Source of the DNA: Sebastes aleutianus
Taxonomy: Eukaryota > Chordata > Actinopteri > Perciformes > Sebastidae
Reading direction: 5' to 3'
NCBI GenBank assembly: GCA_916700875.1
Contig: CAKAKS010000060.1
Location: 29,854,189-29,918,188 of the forward strand
DNA length: 64,000 nt
Below the pieces are notes generated by a model. The model was not told the DNA's origin, did no database searches, and saw nothing but the letters and a program-made list of their open reading frames with translations. Position numbers and translations under genes: made by a program. This document shows, in pieces, positions 37,801-45,900 of this stretch (position 1 is its first letter; each line of letters begins with the position of its first letter).

Positions 37801-39804
37801 AATACATGTTCTAAGAAGTTGAAGATGTTCAGGCGAACTTCAAAACCTGCCTCCTTGCATGTGAATTCCTTGCGAGACTCAAACATAAAGGGGGGGGAAT
37901 TGACAGTGACAGATGACGAGCAGTGAAGTGGTCGGGCCACATGTGAGCTTACAGTATATCCTTAAACTGTCAGATAAGAGCAATCATTTGACTATCTTTA
38001 TGGAAGGTCAGAGAGAGTGTGGATCAATCTGTGTTATCCCAGGATTTAACTGAATTGAATTATAAATATTTCTCTTGGAGTTCTGCAGCAATTTTTCAAG
38101 CAAAGAAATTAATAAATGACGAAGAATCTGTCAGTGTTTGTAACCAAATGTTGAAAAGCAAGTGGTAAAAGTTTGTTTCCTTCTCCCATTCTCCTTTTAT
38201 GTTTAATCATTTCTAAATAAATTAGTGGCAACAAAGTAAAGCTCTTTACTGATATCATCTTCTTTTTCCCTCTCTCTCTCTGTCCTCATCTTTTAGTGAT
38301 GGAAGCCTGTCCACCAAACAGATTGTTTTCCTGCAGAGACCCGTCTTGGGCCGAAAGAAGAGGGAATCCAAGGTACTCGACCTCACATTCTTCTCTGTGT
38401 TTCTTGGCTAATGTGGTTGTGGGGTCTCCCACCAGTCGTTCTGTCACCTGCTCACCATACATCCAAGGCCAAGATCACCTTTTGACACCTCCAATTCCAC
38501 AACTGTTTTTGTTTTAAGTAGCCAAACACACACGGCGCCGGACAAATGTGAATCGACTCCTCTCTGTTTGAGATATCGTGAATTCCTCAGCAACAGACAA
38601 ATGTGTTGTTTGGAGAAGCAGGGCTGGTAATGCTTTCTCGGCGACCCTGAATAGTGGCGATAACCTCTAAAGCTAACCTTTGTCCGCAGTGGAATGAATC
38701 CATGTTGATGCTTTCTGTGACCCGAATTTAAACTGCCATCACAACAACAAATTTAATAGCCCTTAAGACTCTGGGAATTGCTAGCGTTAACAAGATTTTC
38801 TTGGCTGTTTCTTTGCAGTCTATCTCAGTTCTCTATATCCTGCAGTGTGTTGAACCCTGCAGAAGTTGTTCAAGTAATTGAGGATATATTGCATTAAATT
38901 TTTGCCTGTTTGTTTGGTCAGACTGCAGGCCCGGAGGCCACCAATAACTCCCCTCAAAATGGCCTCAATTTCCTCCTCGGCATCAATGAGACTCATTTGA
39001 ATTAGCTCGTTATCCCAGTGCAATATTAGATCCTCTGTGATCCATTCTTAATTAAGTCTGTGTGCGCGCTGCTTTGTGCCCAAAAGCATATTTAAAGAGT
39101 TACTATGCATCCCACTAACATGCTAATGTAAACTTGGAATGTTTCAGAAATTGATCTTCAAGCCCCGAAGCAAGTCCAACAAGAACTGCATCAAAGACAC
39201 AACAAAGAACAAGAAGAAGAAAAAAACAAAAACTGAGAAGGATGCAGAGGATCCGAAGATTCTTGATGAAAGAGAAAAGGTTGAGAAAGAGGAAGACAAG
39301 AGCAGGGATGAAAGGGTGAACGCAACGGATGTAGAGGCAGCGAGAGAAAGTGAGACATCGAAAGAAAGGGAGGTGAGGTGTGAGGAAGATAGAATGATTG
39401 ATGATGGGGTTGAAATCAGCATAGAGACTGTTGAAAAGAAAGATGGAGGAGCAGAAACAGAGGACAAAGCGGCAGAAAACGGCAGAGAAGAAGAGGGAGG
39501 AGAAAAGATAGCACTGGATGGAGAGGGATCCAAAGAGAACGGAGAGCCTTTAGAAAACGGCGAGGTCCAGGAAGTGACGGAAATCATTGTCGAATCACAG
39601 AGCGAGACCAAAGAAAAGGAGGGCGAGGGCGTAGCAGAAGTTGTGATCGAAAACGGGGTGGAGACGGATGAGGAGAAAGACGAGGGCGAAGAGATCGCGA
39701 TCAAACGCAAGACAGAAGAACCGGAGGTCATCGCCAAGGAGATCGTGGTGGATTCACAAGCCACACCGACTCATCAAAGCCCAGAGAAGGAGACTCAAGA
39801 GTAG
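4793..39804 (+). CDS. rftn1: Raftlin, 3' five coding exons (partial gene)
   Basis: Spliced coding region 4793-4996, 15791-15906, 33607-33710, 38297-38372 and 39148-39804; all junctions are GT-AG and phases join cleanly to give 384 residues plus TAG. Raftlins are membrane-anchored lipid-raft proteins reported to support B- and T-cell receptor signalling and TLR trafficking; the N-terminal acylation site lies in exons left of this window. The readable part holds the conserved C-terminal half of the raftlin family: a YY/YTVKVPLRV strand, an ANWLDHMTQHF helix, VFIFQEA, the hallmark YDAIVVEQWTVI, ADYVPLLQSLATYGW, CVLPTPV and STKQIVFLQRP. The match is closer to raftlin-1 than raftlin-2 at YGWxLTCVLPTPV. 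The first base pair of the window's coding part completes a codon split with an upstream exon. I cannot tell rftn1a from rftn1b. Confidence 0.93.
6010..6235 (+). repeat. Dispersed repeat family D, fragment
   Basis: Contains GCCACCAGCAGGTCAAAG, GAAATATCTCAAC and ATCACCATGAAATTTGGTA, which recur at 7975-8338, reversed at about 28200-28420, and at 60400-60520. A degenerate, truncated copy of a high-copy fish repeat. Confidence 0.5.
7975..8338 (+). repeat. Dispersed repeat family D, longer copy
   Basis: Runs from AAATATCTCAACAACTGGAT through two internal repeats of the AGCCATGAAATGCAGTACAG type to CTTTGTGTTTAGTGCTAATT. The internal near-repetition of about 90-100 bp is part of the family. It is truncated at 8338, where unrelated GC-rich sequence begins. 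Confidence 0.5.
8521..8557. repeat. Decamer tandem repeat (AGAGCAGTGC)
   Basis: Three perfect and one partial copy of AGAGCAGTGC, within a GC-richer stretch (8340-8700) that looks repeat-derived. Confidence 0.85.
9600..10470 (-). repeat. CpG-rich dispersed repeat
   Basis: CpG-dense sequence (GCGCGCGCG, CGCGCTCGCG) with an inner boundary reading, on the minus strand, TTTAAAGGGACTATTTGTAA at plus 10224-10243, the usual terminus of a fish TTAA-type repeat. Open frames here (for example 9629-9940) are consequences of CpG-rich composition. It could be mistaken for a CpG-island promoter; the repeat terminus argues against that. Confidence 0.45.
11720..12183. mobile_element. AT-rich hAT-like MITE
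   Basis: Opposed ends TAGCGCTAGGCGATATGG and ATATCGCCCAACCCTAG bracket an AT-rich core with an (AAT)n then (AATC)n tract at 11851-11900. A 7-bp direct repeat TTTAAAC lies at 11720-11726 and 12177-12183, compatible with a target duplication although the right copy is offset a few bases from the inverted end. Confidence 0.55.
11851..11900. repeat. (AAT)n/(AATC)n microsatellite
   Basis: About ten AAT units followed by AATC units inside the MITE. Confidence 0.9.
12300..12395 (-). mobile_element. hAT-like element terminus
   Basis: TTGCCATCCCCTGTGGTTG ... GCGCAGTATTGCAATATTGC ... TTGCGACAGCCCC. The reverse orientation of the same sequence occurs at 18676-18780 (CGGTCACAATAAATTGCAAT, CGCGCTATTGACAAGCTAAC). 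Confidence 0.5.
13594..13662 (-). mobile_element. hAT MITE end fragment
   Basis: AATCGAGAAAATAATCGATA then GATTAATTGATTATG ... CTGCGGCCCTAG: the reversed terminus of the family seen complete at 16850-17188. Confidence 0.55.
15791..15906 (+). CDS. rftn1: rftn1 exon with YDAIVVEQWTVI core
   Basis: Acceptor CTTCTCTGCAG ends at 15790 and donor GTGAGT starts at 15907. The first two bases join the G of the previous exon to give Asp, then MPKSVESVFIFQEAS and the diagnostic YDAIVVEQWTVIN. This is the most conserved block of the raftlin family. The exon ends in phase 0 and precedes the largest intron here, 17.7 kb. Confidence 0.95.
16345..16560 (+). pseudogene. Tc1-like transposase relic (DDE C-terminal part)
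   Basis: One frame reads WFDENENDVIHKLWPSQSPH then LNPNEHEWEILK, a stop, CVRQRSPP and, after a further stop, a decayed end. The WPxQSPDLNPIE(H/N)xW motif and VRQRSPP are hallmarks of Tc1/mariner transposases; here the motif's Asp is His and the Ile-Glu is Asn-Glu, and there are two in-frame stops. A dead fragment only. Confidence 0.7.
16850..17188 (+). mobile_element. hAT-like MITE, near complete
   Basis: Ends GGCCTGCAACGATTATTTTC and its inverse ... AATCAATTAATCATTGCAAT bracket a core with TCGATTAATCGATTAGTTG and AGAAGCTGGAATCAGAGAAT, a familiar fish MITE. No clear 8-bp target duplication was seen. Confidence 0.65.
17860..18130. other. Candidate conserved non-coding element
   Basis: Unique-looking, balanced-composition sequence with homeobox-like and octamer-like words (ATATGCAAAG, GATAATTACAATG). 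No repeat termini and no splice-bounded frame. Regulatory role is a guess from texture and needs cross-species alignment. Confidence 0.2.
18676..18780 (+). mobile_element. hAT-like element terminus
   Basis: GGACGGTCACAATAAATTGC ... ATTGCATTACCGCGC ... GGGGATGGCAAG, inverse of the copy at 12300-12395. Confidence 0.5.
19102..19128. repeat. (CA)n microsatellite
   Basis: Uninterrupted CA dinucleotide tract of about 26 bases. Confidence 0.95.
19652..20559. mobile_element. hAT-like MITE with 8-bp target duplication
   Basis: Element 19660-20551 (892 bp) with inverted ends TAGGGTTGCACAGTATACCG and, reversed, TAGTGTTGTCGCGATACC. It is flanked by GATCGTAA (19652-19659) and GATCTTAA (20552-20559), seven of eight bases identical, the duplication length of hAT transposases. 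Internal open frames are short and unrelated to transposase, so it is non-autonomous. Confidence 0.75.
20590..20830 (-). repeat. Repeat fragment shared with 41200-41300
   Basis: CTCGTAGTAACTCCTGTAAA ... GCGTAGATAATAAACACAAA is the reverse of sequence inside the TIR element at 40204-41521. The flanking words CCGAATGCATCC and GGATGCATTCGGCTG form inverted ends around 20660 and 20792. Confidence 0.5.
21025..21440 (-). repeat. Dispersed repeat family E, copy 1
   Basis: Contains CGTCACGTGATGCCACTGGG, CCCATAGACTTACATTGGGA, ATCCAGAGTTATT and GCGGAGTTAAAGGAAACG. Reverse-oriented relatives lie at 51230-51395 and 61172-61650. Confidence 0.6.
23922..24413 (+). pseudogene. hAT element relic with BED zinc-finger start
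   Basis: At 24059 a frame reads MAEDSVSKRKAKAPIWQYFG then FKPNALREP and stops at 24146; the AP-IWQYFGFKPN-EP pattern is the start of the BED finger of ZBED-type hAT transposases. The right end, CACCGTCACATCCCTA, is a hAT-like terminus. The C2H2 half of the finger and the catalytic domain are absent. A second copy is at 58704-59158. Confidence 0.65.
25792..25851. repeat. (GT)30 microsatellite
   Basis: Pure GT dinucleotide tract of about 60 bp. Confidence 0.97.
26367..27388. mobile_element. CAGTGGTG-ended repeat interrupted by a second element
   Basis: Left part GCAGTGGTGATATACAGTTA ... TACTTCTACTCCGCTGCATT and right part TTTTGCTGGTAATACATTAA ... ACCTCTTCCACCACTG are the two ends of one fish repeat (inverted CAGTGGTG/CACCACTG). 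Between about 26620 and 27141 sits a different element ending CTGGTATTGTGACATCACTA, a hAT-like terminus. The exact left junction of the insert is not resolved. Confidence 0.5.
28200..28420 (-). repeat. Dispersed repeat family D, reverse copy
   Basis: ATTCATGGCAATCCATCCAA, GGTGGCACTAGAGGAAAAG and TACAAAATGTCTTGGCAA are the reversed words of family D. Confidence 0.45.
28935..29275 (+). mobile_element. TTAA-element fragment (same family as 3319-4023)
   Basis: Carries AACCAATCAGAGCCGAGGAG, GTCAATCACTGCTCGCG, TAGGCAGCGCTGATCAAAT and CCGGAGGGCGGTGCTTGG, shared with the copies at 3323-4019 and 35298-35927. Both ends are missing. Confidence 0.6.
29277..29393. mobile_element. Short TIR element (117 bp)
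   Basis: Inverted ends ACAGGGTTGGAAAT and ATTTCCAACCCTGGT around a T-rich core. It abuts the preceding TTAA-element fragment, so one inserted next to or into the other. Confidence 0.5.
31150..31320. repeat. GTA/TAG-rich degenerate trinucleotide tract
   Basis: Repeated GTAGTAGTAG words with interruptions; a similar tract is at 31750-32020. Confidence 0.7.
31750..32020. repeat. GTA/TAG-rich degenerate trinucleotide tract
   Basis: Imperfect GTAGTA-like repeats (GTAGTAGCAACTGTGG, GTAGAAGAAGTAG). Produces spurious Thr- or Ser-rich frames on both strands. Confidence 0.7.
33607..33710 (+). CDS. rftn1: rftn1 exon (VPLLQSLATYGW)
   Basis: Acceptor TTTTCTCCACAG ends at 33606 and donor GTAATG starts at 33711. 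It begins in phase 0 with GLQVKADYVPLLQSL, continues ATYGWRLTCVLPTPVIKTN and leaves two bases (AG) for the next exon. The CVLPTPV motif is shared with raftlin-1. Confidence 0.95.
35294..35931 (+). mobile_element. TTAA-flanked MITE, arm-deleted copy
   Basis: TTAA at 35294-35297 and 35928-35931; ends AGCTGAAGTTGGTGAG and TACTGCCTAGTGCCACT. Shares GTAATGCCTATTTCTCACC, AAATGAGAAAGTTTG, CCAATAGGAACGCTCTC and AGCCATGAGGAGGTGCAG with the copy at 3319-4023, in the opposite orientation, but has only one copy of the core that is a palindrome there. Confidence 0.7.
36110..36640. other. Candidate conserved non-coding element in rftn1 intron
   Basis: Repeat-free block dense in TAAT/ATTA words (GCTGATTAATTACC, GGCTAATTAATCAG, TTCAATTAATGTAG, GGTAATTACA), the texture of developmental enhancers. 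No frame or splice pattern. Inference only. Confidence 0.25.
38297..38372 (+). CDS. rftn1: rftn1 exon (STKQIVFLQRP)
   Basis: Acceptor TCATCTTTTAG ends at 38296 and donor GTACTC starts at 38373. One base completes Ser, then DGSLSTKQIVFLQRP and the basic stretch GRKKRESK. The exon ends in phase 0. Confidence 0.94.
38373..39147 (+). other. rftn1: rftn1 last intron, 775 bp
   Basis: Short non-coding intron between the last two exons; no repeat or other feature recognised. Confidence 0.8.
39148..39804 (+). CDS. rftn1: rftn1 terminal exon: basic patch and acidic tail
   Basis: Acceptor GAATGTTTCAG ends at 39147; the frame is open for 218 codons to TAG at 39802-39804. It starts KLIFKPRSKSNKN, has a polylysine cluster (KNKKKKK), then about 180 residues dominated by Glu, Lys, Asp and Gly with runs such as EEKDEGEE and repeated ENGE/ENG motifs. 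It is probably disordered. Raftlin-1 proteins do end in a charged low-complexity tail, so this is an expanded or diverged version rather than a foreign domain. Base composition is purine-rich, so the antisense strand has a long spurious frame. Confidence 0.92.
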   Translation, partial: KLIFKPRSKSNKNCIKDTTKNKKKKKTKTEKDAEDPKILDEREKVEKEEDKSRDERVNATDVEAARESETSKEREVRCEEDRMIDDGVEISIETVEKKDGGAETEDKAAENGREEEGGEKIALDGEGSKENGEPLENGEVQEVTEIIVESQSETKEKEGEGVAEVVIENGVETDEEKDEGEEIAIKRKTEEPEVIAKEIVVDSQATPTHQSPEKETQE

Positions 39805-40244
39805 CCCCAACTCGTCCAAGTCAAGGTTTTTCCCCGCCCTACCACTCAAATTCCCCCATCTTAAAAACTGTCTCACAGTGTTGTCCCTGATCCAAATTAA
39901 AGGGGCTTCGATCCCCATCGCTGCAGCATTCTCCAAACCTACCATCTTACATAGACAATTCCCTCGCAACCTGCCGTAGTGTAGCTACAGAGCGATTTCA
40001 TGTAACTGCAGACATCAGCCCTGCTGTATAACCACACATACTGAATGTATATATCCAAAACAGGAGATGTTGGTGCAGGATAGTCAATGTGGAGACACTG
40101 GAATAACTGGATGAGGATCGACAGGGGGTTGAATATCTAGAATGATGCCACGATCCAATTGGATTGGCGTTTTTCTTGTATTTAACAAGAATGACACACA
40201 GTTTAAAGTCCTGGTCACACCAGAATGTAAAATGGTGAAATAAA
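39805..40244 (+). other. rftn1: rftn1 3' UTR, proximal part
   Basis: Sequence downstream of the rftn1 stop with no open frame of note. An ATTAAA variant lies at 39895-39900. The first canonical AATAAA is at 40239-40244, inside the TIR element that begins at 40204. The true transcript end cannot be decided from sequence alone and may lie further right. Confidence 0.5.
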
Positions 40245-41521
40245 TTTCCTTTCAATGGAATCGCCGAGATTAGTGGGTTTGATTGTCAGGCGAAGAAAAT
40301 GTGCGTGAATTTCTCACAACAAGTTTGACACACAAATTCGCACCATTGACTCACAGTAAGACATTTTGACATTGGTAAACTTTGGTTACGTTCCAAAATT
40401 CCATGCTAACATGCTATTTAGTACGCTAAAACTATATGTGAGATTTTTTAGTATGTACGAAACCTAAGAATGAAACCAATGGTACGCAAATTGAATGCCA
40501 TTTCCGGTAAAAATATGCAACCCACAATGCAATGCGGTAGTGATGACAATATCATAACAGACGTTGGTGGACAGCTACGTGATGTCAATAACGCTTCAAT
40601 TTAAGTCTAAGTATAAGATTTCACTTTGCTAGGTTTAATATATTTTTTAAATTAGTTCGGACTTTACAATTCTCACAAATCATCGTTTGGTCACGAGGTT
40701 CGCGCGGGTTACCATGGTTACACGCCTCCAACCAGCAGGGAGGAGGAAGTGAGGACGTAAATTATTGCTCAGTGCGTCTGAAAAGATACATACTACTGTT
40801 TATTCACACAAAAGCATGTTGAGCGCTGGTACACATTATTGGGTATTTTGACAATGAAGTCTAGGAGTTTGAGGAGAACCTGATCAGTTCTCGGCTGCCT
40901 AACATTAGCCCAACAAGGTGAAACAAGTAACATCAGCTAACTTAAAACTGCTTAGCTAATGTGAGCTAATTACATCACACTGTCTAGGTGCTGCAGTAGT
41001 CCCACAGAATAAATTAACTCAATCAACTAACTAAAAGCGTTATTGTGAACTATAATGTTAGTCGCTCTAATTAGGGCAACCTACTGACCACAAAGTAAAC
41101 ATCGTTCGGTCGCCATCACAAACAGAACACGTACAAAGTGTCTGCTAACCTTATTAACTGGATGCGTCGTGGTTGCTCGTAGTGATGGCAACTGTGTCCT
41201 TGTAAAAGCAATTTTACTTTAATCAATACATCTGTGTTTATTATCTACGCCGACCATTTATGTAAGTTACTACGAGCGACCACGTACGCTTTCGTCCTAA
41301 AGTCACCAGTTCATACTGTTAGCAGGCAGTAGAGTCACTACGACTTGCTACCGTGGTAACAGCAGCCGCGCTCGATGGCGAAACACACGAAGCGGTCGCA
41401 GGATTCGTCCATAGAGAAAATAGAGACTACGCTAGCCTGTTGGTATTTGTAGTTTACAAACTAGCGTTGTGAATAGTCTCTACGTCTATAAGAGCCCCTT
41501 TCTGGTGTGACCGGGCCTTTA
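40204..41521. mobile_element. TIR element in rftn1 3' region
   Basis: Inverted ends TAAAGTCCTGGTCACACCAG and, at 41498-41521, TTCTGGTGTGACCGGGCC. 1.3 kb, with no transposase frame. It may itself carry an insertion, because 41130-41300 matches the repeat fragment at 20590-20830. It carries the first AATAAA after the rftn1 stop (40239). Confidence 0.65.
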
Positions 41522-44500
41522 GAAGGGAGTGAGGAGCGTTACGTGATTCTCAATGCAATGTAATGTAAGGGTTAATTAGATAAACTGAAAGAACGCCAGT
41601 GGATCATGGATCAAAGGAAGTTCTCTGCTTGCTTTTGAAGAATAGTTTGAGCACCATAAGTCCTAATAGTTGTACCCAGATATAGCGCCTGTTACAAGAG
41701 GTACTTATACTGAGCAGCTCTTTTCAGTTTGTGAAGCTGAGAGAAGACGAGTCACCTCCAAATCCAAGAGACAGAATCTTGACAGGTCACAGTCCTCATC
41801 CACACGACTGACAAGACAATACAAGGGCAGGCATGCTCTGAAAAGCATCTTCATGTGATCACAGACCGCATCACCGTTTCCCGTTCCTTCGTTCTGTGCA
41901 CCAGAGTAAGTCGTGATGTGGAGGGAACTTGGAGGAGAATGCTGGTAGAGGTGATGGGAAAGGCGTTTGTTGCGACAGGCAATCCAAAGTAGGGTGAAGA
42001 GATAATTGTTTACGCTGAGCTCTAAGCCGTCAAGTGCTTCAAAGAGAGCCGATAATCACTCTTTGGTGTGGTGTGCTAAGCTCACCTTGCATACAGAATG
42101 TTCCATATTCAAAGCCGAGTCAGATAAGGATGTGAAATTCAGCTGAATGTTTGCAGCTCGGGGGCAGAACTCATATTTAGATGCACCTAGTTAGCTTTCA
42201 CACACAGGGGGGGAGGATTTATTTCTGCGCAAAGTTGCATTTTTAATTACATTTCCAGTCAATGGCCACAAACAAAAGCTCTCAACAGTGTGGAGGCCAG
42301 GTTAAGCTGTGTGGTCAGGACCGAGCCTTGTTGTTTACCGAGACCAAGACTGCAGATTGAGAGAGAGAAATTGAGACATGGGAAGACGTTGAGAGCGAAA
42401 GAGAAAAGACCACAGAGGATAAGAGAGTCAAATAAAAGAAATGAATAGGCCCATTTAAAGTAACGACCGTTTGCGTCCCACATTCCCTGTTGAGATTTCC
42501 TTCATTATTTTACCTCCAGCTCCTTAAGCACCTCTTTCCAGACATCATTTCTGGCAATAACCAAGTCATAATGTGCTGTTTCATGGCATCGTGTAGCTTT
42601 CCATTTTAAAAAGGGGAATGGGGGGAGGTAAAACAGAGGGAGGAAGGTGGCGACGTTCACGGTGTAGAGCTCTCATTAGCTCACTAATGGGTTTTGTCAG
42701 TGGGGTATCTGTCAGGAATCATGCATTTATAATGGGGGTCACTTATTGGGGGATGTATTGACAGCAAAACACCTCAACGTGTCAAGCAAATAGCCTTCAG
42801 ATTTAACGGTGATGTCATGGGGAATCATTTGCACTGAGGAGGAAGAGTGTGTGTTCAAAATTTCGCAAAGAAATTACACACACGCCATCATAAAATATGT
42901 CATAAAATCGATTTATTAAAATGTTGGGATTCGGTGAATCAAGAACTTAAACTACCTGCTGTCCTGCTTCACACAGACTATAATTTGTCATAATTTGGAT
43001 CTTTTGTTTTATGAGAATAGATGATACTTTGGTCAAGAAGAACGTCTCCTTATTGGGGATGAAGCTCTTCAGTTACACACAAGTAAGATCGATTATGCTG
43101 AATAAGTGCTCTCCTTAATGAATCCGCCCGCCGCTGAGATTTTTTTCAATGTAAAATGGCAAGTGATTTTGTGTAGAGTAGAATATAAAAACTGTGACCA
43201 GCTTAGCCTTATTACTATACTGTAAATGCCCCACAATCTGCTTTTTAGAAATGTCTTTTAGAGGCACAATGGTGATTTCAGTGTTACATGTTTGTTCTAG
43301 TCAAACAGGAAAGATTTGCTACAGTCAGTGTTGGTATTTTTGAAGCTGTTGTTCCCTGTTTTTATTACTGGAATTCAGAGTGAGGGGATAAAAGTGTTTG
43401 TCTATATGAAGGTAATATGTTATTTTTCAGATGTTTTGATTTTTTTTTTATTATTATTGTGAATGTTCTGTTTTTGAGTCAAGAGATTTTACTGTAGGCT
43501 TTGTGTTGCCTCTGCTGTTCCGCTAAAGCTTGCTAAAAATGTATTTCTGACTGACGCTTCGAGCTACCTCCCGAGGGCTGTTGTTGGTTTTATACCGAGG
43601 GGTCGACCCCCAGAAACATGCTCCTTGTCCTCTCGCCCTCCACTATGACGGAGTCCAGACCCATGAGCGTGATCGCTAATGGCAGACAAGGTCAAGGGTC
43701 ATATTTGAGCCACAGTTGTACACAGGAGTTTGCACGAGCACATGACAAATAACCACTCTGATAATATTGAATTAAGATATGAGGTCATATCATAATATTC
43801 TCTGTGGTATTTTCTTTTTTTTTTTTTTTTTTAAACTTCATACTCTCAGCTGCTTTTAGCTTCGGGCTGTTTGAGCTTTAATAAGCACTTATTGTATTCA
43901 AGAAATATTTCATGCTCCCTCTTGCATCAGAGCTGCTGGGAAACAAATAAGACTCAGCTGTCACTTTCACACGTTTGTCAGAATGTGACAAATATGAATT
44001 ATGAAAGGCAATACAAAGAGACGCCTTTTGATAGCTGACGAGATCATTATGAATATTTGAGAAATATTCCCTGGTCAACTTATTTTGTCAGATTTAATCA
44101 ATTTCTTCATTTTCCCCGGCGTCGAGATACACATTTTAACTGTCATCTACTGTATCTGTTTTATGAATTTGTTTCAGTATTCCTGCCTTTCTCCTTTTTT
44201 TGTTTTTTAATCTGAAACTGTGACATTTATTCCCCTTTGGCGTCCTGTGAAAACAGATCATATTCCACTTTATCTAGAAGAGCAGAGTTTGGAAAATCAG
44301 TTAAGCAGCGAGGTGATCTCATGCGGCATGACTGTGTTTTTTCGACTCCTACTACATTCCGGTAGGACATCCACGAACAAGGATGATCGTAACCTTGACA
44401 AAAGTTACAACCGGCCCTGTATCCGCCCGTCCTACCTGAGGCCGCGGCCTCCCTGATAAGGGCTGATTGGTGGTGGTGCAGTCTAACCTCTGACATGAGT

Positions 44501-45786
44501 ACACTCCAGGGACTGTGGGTAATTGTGATTTTTTTGTTTTTGTTTGGTAATAAGAAAAACACAGACAGGGAGAGAAATACGAGGCAGGATCTCACACTTC
44601 ATCAGATAAATGATGCTGAACGATGTTAACTTAGCCGTCCGTGAAAAGAAGGAGACCTTTGACTAATGTTAGACTTAAATATACATTTGCAGCTCTCTGC
44701 CCATTCGTGTAAAAAAAAAAAAAAAAAAAAAAGGTAATATACAGTTTCCTGTCTTCTATCAGCATAATTGTCTCTGAGCCTCAATAGTGGCGCTGGTGCA
44801 ATCGTTCTTGGTAATGCTGTAAAGAAAAATAAAACGTAATGGTTCATTTCCTGTGTGCTACTATGATGTGAAATGGGCAGAGTAGAAATGACAGAACATG
44901 ATACAATAGGATGCCGTCATTTTTTTTCCCTGTGTTGTCACTTTAGCTTGCTCACAGCCTCTGGAAAATGTATTCTTAGGTTTTTGTCTCTGATGTTTTT
45001 TATCACCTCGGCTGCCATCTTGAATGTTGAGTATCTTTGATCATGTGCTGTTGTCACTTGCGTAGCAGTGTTTGCTATCAAGGAAGAAAAAGTATTCTTT
45101 ATCTTTGCTATCCTGAGTATGTCCACATTCCTATTGTTCATGACATCTGTACAATTTGTATATTATAAAATGATTTATATTTAATGTGTACACGTGTCTT
45201 TTGCTTCTTTTGTGTCAGAGGAAATTCAGCTTCTGTTTGTTGAGGCAGCTGCTATTTAAAGTAACTTCAAGAGCAAAGCTTTTTCAGGAATTATAGTTTA
45301 GCTCTAGATTTGACTCAGGAACTCTTCAATGCTGTTTCATTTTTCCAGTTGGAGGAGAAACATGTACACAGATGCTGCATGCCTCCTGCAATCAGGAGTT
45401 AAGTCAAGTTCAAGTGAGATCGAGTCCAAAAATATAATATATATAATGTTCTTCAGACTGTTGTCTCATTATTGTTCATAATGAGAGACAACTGTGATAT
45501 TGCTTCAGTCACTCAGTAGTATACATATTATTGCAGAATTTTAAAATGAAGTATGACATTTGTCCACACATTTGTGTATAAAACTACACCACTACAAATA
45601 GGATGTTTGGTTGGTACACTGGAAAATAAGCATTAAATGCACTTGTTTGCAACATTAAATAATTTATATTTATTTTGCATCTCTATGATGCACGGACCAT
45701 AGAGCTGCATTTCCAGTCTGCAAGATACTCACAAAATGGTTATAGAAAAAACATCTCAGGACTGAGAGCAGATTCCAGTACTACAG

Positions 45787-45900
45787 TAGGGCTGTCACTA
45801 ACGACTCATTTTTCTATTGATTAATCTATCAACTATTTTACCAATTAGTCGATTAATCTAAATGATTAATTTTCCTCCCGAAAATCAAATTGATTATTTA
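45787..45900 (+). mobile_element. hAT-like MITE end fragment
   Basis: TAGGGCTGTCACTAACGACT followed by TTAGTCGATTAATC words; the left terminus of a fish hAT MITE, right end not found. Confidence 0.5.

Larger units (their letters stand above)
33711..38296 (+). other. rftn1: rftn1 intron, 4.6 kb
   Basis: Holds a near-complete TTAA element (35294-35931) and, at 36110-36640, a unique homeobox-site-rich block. 33711-35290 and 36650-38296 show no gene; a short repeat remnant (AAGTACAGTACTTGAGTAAA) lies near 34125. Confidence 0.6.

Noticed and set aside
37524..37940. 138-codon minus-strand frame
   Set aside because: Low-complexity Ser/Phe/Leu content in antisense of a purine-rich intron stretch; no homology recognised.
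39144..39764. 206-codon minus-strand Ser/Thr-rich frame
   Set aside because: Exact antisense of the purine-rich rftn1 terminal exon; the Ser-rich product follows from reading GAA/GAG codons backwards.
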